This document shows, one piece after another, positions 6,019 through 11,500 of a stretch of DNA of 12,381 nt. Where the stretch lies: contig WRLJ01000025.1 of the NCBI GenBank assembly GCA_009777685.1, positions 1-12,381 on the forward strand, given 5' to 3'. Position numbers and translations under genes: made by a program. Every line of letters begins with the position of its first letter. Position 1 is the stretch's first letter. Under the pieces are notes generated by a model that was given only the letters and a program-made list of their open reading frames with translations, ran no database searches and was not told the DNA's origin. Source of the stretch: Oscillospiraceae bacterium. GTDB lineage: Bacteria > Bacillota > Clostridia > Oscillospirales > UBA929.

Positions 6019-6812
6019 ACGCCCCGCTCAGTCCCCTTTTTGACACCCACGCGCATTACGACGACGCGGCGTTTGACGCCGACCGCCATGCCGTGCTGGA
6101 GGCCCTGACAGAGCGTTATGTGCGCGTGGTCAACGCCGGGTGCGATCTTGTCTCGTCGCGCGCGTCCGTCGCGCTGGCGGAGCGGTATCCGTTCGTATAC
6201 GCGGCCTGCGGCGTCCATCCGTCGGCCTCGGCGGCGGCGGCGGCGGGGAGCTTAGTTTGGCTGGAGGAACTGCTCTTACACCCCAAATGCGTGGCCTTGG
6301 GCGAGATCGGGCTGGACTACCACTATCCCGCGCCCGCGCGGGAGACGCAGCGGGCGGTGTTTGCCGCGCAGCTGGAGATGGCCGCGCGCTCCGGCAAGCC
6401 CGTGATCGTACACAATCGGGAGGCGCACGGCGACGCGATGGAAATGGTGCGCCAGTACCACCGGCGCGCCGTGCGGGGAACCTATCCCCTGCGGGGCGTG
6501 TTTCACTGCTTTTCCGGCAGCGCGGAGATGGCGCGGGAGCTGACGGATATGGGCTGGTATATCGGGCTGGCCGGTCCGCTGACGTATAAGAACGCGCGGC
6601 GTCTGCGGGAAACGGCGGCGGCTGTGCCGCGCGTCCGCGTCCTGCTGGAGACCGACGCGCCGTACCTGCCGCCGCAGTCCAGGCGCGGCAAGCGGTGCGA
6701 TTCGTCGATGCTGCCGGAGACGGCGGCGGCGCTGGCGGATATCTGGGGGATTTCCGCCGAGGCGGCGCTGCTGCAAACCTACTGCAACGGAGTGGATTTC
6801 TATGGCCTTTGA
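6015..6812 (+). CDS. tatD: TatD-family metal-dependent DNase
   Basis: A 265-residue TatD-type amidohydrolase-fold nuclease of normal length. All metal ligands are visible: D-T-H-A-H with His12 and His14, Glu97 in GEIGLDYHY, His133 in VIVHNRE, His164 in HCFSG and Asp214 in LLETDAPYLPP. Family members are cytoplasmic 3'-5' DNases linked to DNA repair or degradation; despite the name they have no role in Tat export. The ATG at 6015 overlaps the ricT stop and follows GGAG (6004-6007). It overlaps the next gene by 11 bases, consistent with co-translation with the radical SAM partner. Confidence 0.95.
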   Translation: MNAPLSPLFDTHAHYDDAAFDADRHAVLEALTERYVRVVNAGCDLVSSRASVALAERYPFVYAACGVHPSASAAAAAGSLVWLEELLLHPKCVALGEIGLDYHYPAPARETQRAVFAAQLEMAARSGKPVIVHNREAHGDAMEMVRQYHRRAVRGTYPLRGVFHCFSGSAEMARELTDMGWYIGLAGPLTYKNARRLRETAAAVPRVRVLLETDAPYLPPQSRRGKRCDSSMLPETAAALADIWGISAEAALLQTYCNGVDFYGL

Positions 6813-7404
6813 GCCGGTGTACCGCGTGGGAGACGCGCTGTATATCAACCTGACCAACCGCTGCCGCAACGCGTGCGATTTCTGTATCCGCAATAAACAG
6901 GACGGCGTGGGCGGCGCGGAAAACCTCTGGCTGGACCATGAGCCGGCGGCGGCGGAGATTCTGACCGCGTGGGAGGCCTTCGGCCCGGAGCGGTATGCCG
7001 AAACCGTGTTCTGCGGCTACGGCGAACCCACGGAGCGTCTGCCCGAGCTGCTGGAGGTCGCGCGCGGAATCCGGTCGCGCCGTCCCGGCGTCCGGGTGCG
7101 GCTGAACACCAACGGGCACGGCAGCCTGACGGCGGGCCGCGACATCACCCCCGAGCTGGCGGGCCTGGTGGATTGCGTGTCCGTGTCGCTGAACGCGGTA
7201 TCGGCGGAGGAATATATCAAGCTGTGCCACCCGGAACAGGGCGCGGCCGCTTATGATGCCATGCTGGCCTTTGCCGGAGCCGCCGCGGCGCGCGGCCTGG
7301 AGGTCGTGCTGTCCGTTCTGGCAGACACAACGGACGAGCCGGCCGCCCGCAAAATCGCGGAAACCCTGGGCGCAACCCTGCGCATACGGAGCGCGTGGGG
7401 TTAG
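6802..7404 (+). CDS. TatD-associated radical SAM protein
   Basis: A 200-residue radical SAM protein. The cluster motif is C21-R-N-A-C25-D-F-C28 (CX3CX2C), preceded by LYINLTNR; the SAM-binding GYGEPTERL follows the second strand, and RLNTNG and VSVSLNA match later barrel strands. It is short for the superfamily but fits the small family found directly after tatD in many Clostridia and other anaerobes, usually named only for that linkage. No substrate is known to me. The ATG at 6802 has GGAG (6789-6794 region) upstream and overlaps tatD. There is no terminator with a T-run directly after the TAG stop; a dispersed repeat begins 28 bases later. Confidence 0.9.
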   Translation: MAFEPVYRVGDALYINLTNRCRNACDFCIRNKQDGVGGAENLWLDHEPAAAEILTAWEAFGPERYAETVFCGYGEPTERLPELLEVARGIRSRRPGVRVRLNTNGHGSLTAGRDITPELAGLVDCVSVSLNAVSAEEYIKLCHPEQGAAAYDAMLAFAGAAAARGLEVVLSVLADTTDEPAARKIAETLGATLRIRSAWG

Positions 7405-7425
7405 GGGGGAAGGGATAAGCGCGCC

Positions 7426-7452
7426 AAAAAAAGGCTCCTTTCCTAAAGGAGC
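7426..7452 (-). terminator. Minus-strand intrinsic terminator within the repeat
   Basis: On the minus strand the stem GCTCCTTT/AAAGGAGC (7434-7452, three-base loop) is followed at once by a seven-T run (7426-7432). It would stop leftward transcripts, for example read-through from the minus-strand RNAs at 7731-8117, before they run antisense into the radical SAM and tatD genes. The matching hairpin in the left repeat copy has no T-run. Confidence 0.65.
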
Positions 7453-7572
7453 TGTCGGCGGAGCCGACTGAGGATTGACAAAGTTCCCGTACCGCTACCC
7501 AAACCCGTACCCCGCCCTAAAATCCTCCGTCACGCCTTGCGGCGTGCCACCTCCTTTACGAAAGGAGGCTTG
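7433..7572 (-). repeat. Two-module clostridial dispersed repeat, right copy
   Basis: Inverted copy of 1070-1212. Module A is 7433-7485 and module B 7511-7572. The last three bases (TTG, 7570-7572) are also the first half of the -35 hexamer of the first small-peptide promoter, so the repeat edge and the promoter are fused. Confidence 0.9.
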
Positions 7573-7598
7573 ACAAATACCTACATTTGTGCTATTCT
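7570..7598 (+). promoter_or_regulatory. Promoter of small membrane peptide, copy 1
   Basis: Perfect -35 TTGACA (7570-7575), 17-base spacer, extended -10 TGC-TATTCT (7593-7598). Predicted start is about 7605. One of the strongest promoter matches in the window. Confidence 0.85.
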
Positions 7599-7638
7599 AT
7601 TATCAGGCGTTGCCACATACGGTAGGCGGTTAGCCAAT

Positions 7639-7656
7639 CCCCTTGAAAGGGGGTGA
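7639..7656 (+). promoter_or_regulatory. Ribosome-binding site hidden in a hairpin, copy 1
   Basis: The Shine-Dalgarno AGGGGGTGA (7648-7656) is six bases before the ATG. CCCCTT (7639-7644) can pair with AAGGGG (7647-7652) around a tiny loop, covering its first half. Such self-occlusion is typical of type I toxin mRNAs, where it delays translation. The base pairing is visible; its effect is inferred. Confidence 0.65.
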
Positions 7657-7662
7657 GGCCTT

Positions 7663-7737
7663 ATGGTGGAATGGGTTTTTATGATTCTGGCCCTTGTGCT
7701 GGTTTTGTACATTATCCGTGAAATCAAACGAAAATAA
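7663..7737 (+). CDS. 24-residue single-helix membrane peptide, copy 1 (candidate type I toxin)
   Basis: A tiny ORF of 24 residues: short N-terminus MVEW, an unbroken hydrophobic helix at residues 5-18 (Val, Phe, Met, Ile, Leu, Ala, Tyr), and a charged tail REIKRK. It is long enough for one membrane pass and has the shape of small type I toxins (Fst, Ldr, Ibs, TxpA families), though I recognise no sequence family. Support for translation is a strong promoter, a strong but occluded ribosome-binding site, and an identical peptide encoded by the second copy despite five synonymous changes. The stop lies inside the terminator stem. The neighbour on the opposite strand is a short convergent RNA. 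A role as a membrane-acting toxin is inferred; a structural or regulatory micropeptide is the alternative. Confidence 0.8.
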   Translation: MVEWVFMILALVLVLYIIREIKRK

Positions 7738-7767
7738 CCGCCCCCTGCCAAGGATTGCGGTTATTTT
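7731..7767. terminator. Bidirectional terminator stem, copy 1
   Basis: A perfect 11-bp stem AAAATAACCGC/GCGGTTATTTT (7731-7741 with 7757-7767), with A-run and T-run symmetrical, so it can act on both strands. It overlaps the peptide stop codon and is where the two convergent RNAs share full complementarity. Confidence 0.8.
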
Positions 7768-7810
7768 CTAACCAAATCTAGGCTAACCGTTTACCGGCGA
7801 CGCCTTTTGT
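7731..7810 (-). ncRNA. Convergent antisense RNA, copy 1 (candidate antitoxin)
   Basis: A predicted RNA of about 80 bases from the minus-strand promoter at 7817-7845 to the shared terminator. It contains no credible ORF. It is complementary to the 3' end of the peptide mRNA over at least the 37-base terminator region, and over all its length if that mRNA reads on to about 7805. Its 5' end carries GGCGUCGCC and GGUUAGCC, near-copies of the mRNA 5' end; GGUUAGCC can pair with itself using two G-U pairs, a possible kissing contact. The arrangement resembles RNA I/RNA II of the pAD1 par locus. Ends are predicted, not measured. Confidence 0.65.
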
Positions 7811-7816
7811 ATGTCC

Positions 7817-7845
7817 AGCATAGCATACCCGGCCCCCTTTGTCAA
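7817..7845 (-). promoter_or_regulatory. Promoter of antisense RNA, copy 1
   Basis: On the minus strand: perfect -35 TTGACA (7840-7845), 17-base spacer, extended -10 TGC-TATGCT (7817-7822). Predicted start is near 7810, facing the peptide gene. Confidence 0.85.
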
Positions 7846-7874
7846 GGGGGTGTTTTTGCGGTCCCCAAGGAGGC

Positions 7875-7903
7875 TTGACAAATGCCTACATTTGTGCTAT
7901 TCT
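7875..7903 (+). promoter_or_regulatory. Promoter of small membrane peptide, copy 2
   Basis: TTGACA (7875-7880), 17-base spacer, extended -10 TGC-TATTCT (7898-7903). The start is predicted near 7910. Both hexamers are identical to copy 1, and the spacer differs by one base. Confidence 0.85.
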
Positions 7904-7943
7904 AATGGCAGGCGTTGCCACATACGGTAGGCGGTTAGCCAAT

Positions 7944-7961
7944 CCCCTTGAAAGGGGGTGA
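7944..7961 (+). promoter_or_regulatory. Ribosome-binding site hidden in a hairpin, copy 2
   Basis: The same CCCCTT/AAGGGG hairpin (7944-7949 with 7952-7957) over the Shine-Dalgarno AGGGGGTGA (7953-7961) as in copy 1. The leader is identical between copies from the AGGCGTTGCC arm to the ATG. Confidence 0.65.
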
Positions 7962-7967
7962 GGCCTT

Positions 7968-8042
7968 ATGGTGGAATGGGTTTTTATGATTCTGGCTCTT
8001 GTGCTAGTGTTATACATCATCCGTGAAATCAAACGAAAATAA
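7968..8042 (+). CDS. 24-residue single-helix membrane peptide, copy 2 (candidate type I toxin)
   Basis: It encodes exactly the same 24 residues as copy 1. The five base differences in the ORF are all at third positions and all silent (codons 10, 13, 14, 15 and 17: Ala, Leu, Val, Leu, Ile). With one to two substitutions in some flanking segments and five in this short ORF, the absence of any amino-acid change points to selection on the peptide in both copies, so neither looks decayed. Promoter, occluded ribosome-binding site, terminator and facing antisense promoter are all kept. Functional inference is the same as for copy 1. Confidence 0.8.
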   Translation: MVEWVFMILALVLVLYIIREIKRK

Positions 8043-8072
8043 CCGCCCCCAGCCAAGGATAGCGGTTATTTT
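8036..8072. terminator. Bidirectional terminator stem, copy 2
   Basis: AAAATAACCGC/GCGGTTATTTT (8036-8046 with 8062-8072), identical arms to copy 1 with a slightly changed 15-base loop. It overlaps the stop codon of the second peptide. Confidence 0.8.
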
Positions 8073-8117
8073 CTAACCAAACATCTAGGCTAACCGTTTA
8101 CCGGCGACGCCTTTTGT
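8036..8117 (-). ncRNA. Convergent antisense RNA, copy 2 (candidate antitoxin)
   Basis: The second copy of the predicted short antisense RNA, from the promoter at 8124-8152 to the shared terminator. It keeps the GGCGUCGCC and GGUUAGCC segments unchanged; the arm 8088-8112 equals 7781-7805 exactly. Loop changes between the terminators might give each RNA some preference for its own partner, but the copies are close enough that cross-regulation is likely. Confidence 0.65.
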
Positions 8118-8123
8118 ATTTTC

Positions 8124-8152
8124 AGCATAGCACACCCGGCCCCGTTTGTCAA
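8124..8152 (-). promoter_or_regulatory. Promoter of antisense RNA, copy 2
   Basis: On the minus strand: TTGACA (8147-8152), 17-base spacer, extended -10 TGC-TATGCT (8124-8129). Both hexamers match copy 1 while the spacer differs, which indicates the promoter itself is conserved. Confidence 0.85.
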
Positions 8153-8183
8153 GGGGTTTTTGCGGGGATTGCCGCCCCTACAA

Positions 8184-8282
8184 CCGTCATTGCGGGCTTG
8201 CCCCGCAATCTCCCGGGGGGATCGCGAATCCCGGGGGGATCGCGAATCCCGGGGGGATTGCGGGTCAAGCCCGCAATGACGG
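8184..8282. repeat. Long palindrome, second copy, with expanded centre
   Basis: The arms 8184-8210 and 8256-8282 are identical to those at 46-72 and 98-124. The centre holds two perfect 18-base units CCCGGGGGGATCGCGAAT (8212-8229, 8230-8247) plus a partial third, where the copy at 46-124 has about one divergent unit. The centre therefore varies in copy number between loci. Confidence 0.9.
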
Positions 8283-8404
8283 AAATATGGGGGTTCCCGC
8301 ACAAACCGTAGGGCGCGACGACCCCGGCGCGCCGTGGTCGTTATCCGGCCCATGTGGGACGCGGACGCATTTTCCCCCGCGCGTGTGCGGTGGGGAGGTT
8401 TTGC

Positions 8405-8426
8405 GGGACGCGGAGGGCCGCGTCCC
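8405..8426. repeat. Dispersed GC palindrome, third copy
   Basis: GGGACGCGG, AGGG, CCGCGTCCC, the same orientation and flanks (TTTTGC..CCCTAC) as 18-39. Confidence 0.85.
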
Positions 8427-8502
8427 CTACAGGGTTTTCCGCCCCGCCCCGTCCGTAGGGCGCGATGCCCATATCGCGCCGGGGTCGCCCCGCCCACGCC
8501 GT

Positions 8503-8530
8503 AAGGCCCCTCGGTTTCCCGGGGGGCCTT
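8503..8530 (-). terminator. Hairpin downstream of the surface-protein gene
   Basis: An 8-bp stem AAGGCCCC/GGGGCCTT, a C-A mismatch, three more pairs and a GAAA loop when read on the minus strand, about 45 bases past the stop codon. There is no T-run after it, so it may be a weak or factor-assisted terminator or an mRNA 3' end protector. Confidence 0.55.
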
Positions 8531-8574
8531 GACTTGTCTACGCTTTGCTATGAAGGTTGCGCTGTGGGGATTAG

Positions 8575-11500
8575 CTAGTCGACGACTTTCTCAATCTTGA
8601 TCTGGGAAATGCCCCAGTCTTGCCATACGCCTGTACCCGTAGCTGCCTGCAGGACTATGGTTCCGGTCAGCTGTGCTTTGCTCACTGTGAACGTCTGGAC
8701 AATGTCCCCCCATTCTTCATACGGGGGCTCAGCTGAATTATACCCTAATGTCCCATGACCAACAGGAGTATGCTGAAACTGAATCTTACTTGGAGGCTCG
8801 TCGGATGCCTCCTCAACACGCATTGTGACCGTCAATTTGTAAGTTCCGCCGCGGGTCACTCCAAGCCCATCCAGAGAAAATATCGCTTGTGTTTCCCAGT
8901 TGGATGTCGCCGTTGCGTTCAGGATTCTGGTCACGCCGGTTTTTTCGTGATAGCTAGTGTTCGACGTTTTTGTTGCGTTGCCGACATTTTCGCTAACTGC
9001 GGCTCCCAGCGCGGTGCCCGTCAGCGTGATGTCCACCCAGGGGTCCAGTCCTTCGCCGTCAACGACAATGCTGAAGACCAGCGCACTCGGGGTAACAGAC
9101 GGACCTGTGTACACTTCAATGGTCGCGCCTTCCGCTCCGACGATCATGCTGAATTTGCCGTCACTCTCGATCAGGAAGTCGCTCGCCCAGGTGTTCGTGG
9201 ATGAGCCGTAGGTCTTGGTTTTTGTGTCTCCGACATGCCCGTTGCCGCTCAGGCCGAGATCCTCAAACATCTGGTTGACCTGAACCACGGTGACTTCAGC
9301 ATCCTGCGCGACGCCCGCCGCCAACAGCATCGCCTGAAGGTCGAGGCTGATGATGACGAAATCGTCAAGCGGCTTGTTAGCGCCCAGAATCTGGGTGCCA
9401 AAGGTAGTTTGTGCGGCGGCGCCGTAGTCAACGTCTTGGAAATCGATCGCCTCGCTCGCGCTGAGGGTAATGGCAATGTCATTTCCGTCCAAAGCGAGGT
9501 CAATGCCCAGCTTATTCAGTTCCGCATCGGACCCTACCTTTGCGGGGCTTGTTTTGCTCAACGCTTCCAGAGTTTCATCGGTGACCGTCAAAGCCACAGT
9601 GATCATGCCGTTGGTATTGGGATCGTTGTCATAGGCATTGCTTCCGAGCCACGCGGCCAGCACCTTGCGGCTGCCGTCCGGGGCCGCGAACACATCGTCG
9701 TTGACAATGATGATCGCCTTTTGCGTCGCCGAGCTCCGGATGTCCAGCGCGGTCACGTCGGCAACCGAGAGCTGCTTGTTCTCTTCCGCGCTGCCGTTGT
9801 ACTTGTTGGTGGCAAAGAACTTGGCGGCGCTTCCGCCGGTGGTGTCAAAGTCGAATGTCTGAGCGACACGCGCCGGACCGGCCGGCCAGCCGGGACGTCC
9901 GCTCTGATCCTCCGCCCTGATGGTAAACGCCCTTGTGCTGGCGTAGAAGCCGTTCATAACGACCTCGTAGCGCTTGGTTCTCAGGTTGCTCTGTACCACC
10001 TTGTAGGTCTGCTGTCCGTCTGCGTTGGCTACCTCGCTGACGGCGCCGGGAATGATGTTGCTGCCGCTGGTCTTATAGGCGATGACGTCGCCCGCGGCCA
10101 GCGTGTTAAAGCCCGCGTTGTAGAAGTTCGGGTCATACAGCGTGGTCAGCGCGCCGTTCCAATCCAGAACGCGCACCGCGCCGCGGTTGCCGCCGTTCGG
10201 GTTCTGTTCGTTGACCGCCGCATCCAGCACATAGGCGTACATCAGGCCGCTGGTCGTCTGGTTGCCCGCAAAGCCGTTCTGCACTCCGTTGGTTCTCAGG
10301 AAGGACGCCACGCGGACAGCCGCGGTGCCGACGCCTTGACCGGCAAGAGCGCCGTCCATATTTGACAGCAGATAGTTCGTGACCAGACCGGTCTTGTCAA
10401 AGTTTACCGCCGTTCCGGGGATGGTGTTGCCTCTGTAAACAACGTAGTTGTTCGCGCCGGTCTGGATAAAGGTGACCGTGTTGGGCAGGATGTACTTGGT
10501 GTCGAGCGAGTTGTTGAGGAAGTTCGCGGGGAATTGGGTGGCGTTGTTGGCCATCGCGGCGGTCGCAGCACCCGGCGCCCCGTTGATCGTCAGGCCGGAA
10601 AGGTCATACAGGGTAATTTTGTCCTCGTCGACCGCGTAGGCGAAGACGTTTCCGTCAATGAGGGCATCGGTGAACGCGGTGCCGGTTTTGCCCCTGAATT
10701 TAATCGTACCGATGCCTACAGCGCCGCCATTCGTTCCGTACTGGCCGGTTCCGTTAAACGCTGCCAGGCCTCTCGCGCCGGAGCCGCTCCGGTCGGTGTT
10801 GATGATGTTGTCCAGGGTATAGACCTTGCGGGTGCCGTCCTGCAGGAGTACGTCTACATAGTAGGCGAACGCCGCCGCGGAACCGAGCTGGGAGGCGCTG
10901 GTCTGCCGCACTTCGGAGGCGATGACCAGAGCGAAGTCGCTGGGCCGGCTGGAGGGGGTGCGGGCCTCAAAGAAGGCCACCTTGCCCTGCCACAGCCAAT
11001 AGGTCATGTGCGTACCGACCTGACTGGTCAATCCGAGACCGGTCTGCAGCGAATTCAGCTTGGTTTTCGCCCAGGTATTCATCGCGCTGTAGCCGGTGGT
11101 GCCCAGCTGTCCCGAGGTTGAGGCATTGTTGACGCTGCTCAGGGTGCCCTCAACCGTATTGTCGAGAAGATAAACACCGGCTTTGGCGCCGATCTCATAG
11201 GTCAGGAGAACATCCCATTCCTTGAACGCCTCGTAATCCTTGACGTTGGCGGGCCTCACGCCGTGGATGGCACTGGCGGCCTTTGTGCTGATGTTGCCGT
11301 TGCTTTCGACCCGGTTGAACTGCGCGAGCGTGTATTGCTCCACGAAGGTAAACCGGACCGCGCCGCTGTCATAGATGACGCGGACGCGGGCGTCGATCAC
11401 GTCGTTGCTGCTTCCGATCGCCCACGGAAGATTGGCAGGGACGGGTGTGTTCCCGTAGTTCAGGTACGCCTGCGTATAGGTTTTGTCCTGATAGCGGAAC

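Larger units (their letters stand above)
7605..7805 (+). repeat. Inverted repeat bracketing cassette copy 1
   Basis: The 5' arm is 7605-7635 and the 3' arm 7781-7805. Apart from a six-base bulge (ACATAC), all 25 positions pair in a plus-strand RNA, three of them as G-U. In a minus-strand RNA those three would be A-C mismatches, so the pairing favours the toxin-sense transcript. As DNA, the same arms make the 5' ends of the sense and antisense RNAs near-identical (GGTA..CGGTTAGCC). Confidence 0.7.
7570..8152 (+). repeat. Tandem duplication of the small-peptide cassette
   Basis: Two direct copies with a period of 305-307 bases, from the -35 of the sense promoter to the -35 of the antisense promoter (7570-7845 and 7875-8152). 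Differences are scattered substitutions and a two-base insertion downstream of the terminator (CCAAATCTA versus CCAAACATCTA). A stub of the clostridial repeat edge (AAGGAGGCTTG) precedes both copies, so the duplication included it. Confidence 0.92.
8153..8502. other. Gene-free interval of dispersed repeats
   Basis: No gene is seen. Contents: a long palindrome with 27-base arms (8184-8282), a degenerate GTAGGGCGCGA repeat (about 8308-8330), a 65-base stretch with nothing I can assign, a GC palindrome (8405-8426), and a degenerate GCGCGAT palindrome (8459-8480). Open frames on both strands here translate the repeats. Confidence 0.75.

Noticed and set aside
7570..8152. Interpretation as a pair of miniature transposons (MITEs) only
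   Set aside because: The inverted ends fit, but there is no target-site duplication visible, and the conserved promoters, occluded ribosome-binding site and silent-only ORF divergence are better explained by a functional sense/antisense module. Mobility is not excluded.
8212..8255. CRISPR-like array suggested by repeated 18-base units
   Set aside because: The units are contiguous with no spacers and lie in the centre of a palindrome; no cas genes are present.
8114..8532. Short plus-strand ORFs downstream of the small-peptide cassettes
   Set aside because: They run through the palindromes and overlap the antisense-RNA promoter; they are repeat translations.
8527..8551. Plus-strand promoter TTGACT..TATGAA
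   Set aside because: The spacer is only 14 bases and no gene follows on the plus strand.
9235..10365. 376-codon open frame on the plus strand
   Set aside because: It lies wholly opposite the SLH surface-protein gene, starts without a ribosome-binding site, and has no recognisable motif.
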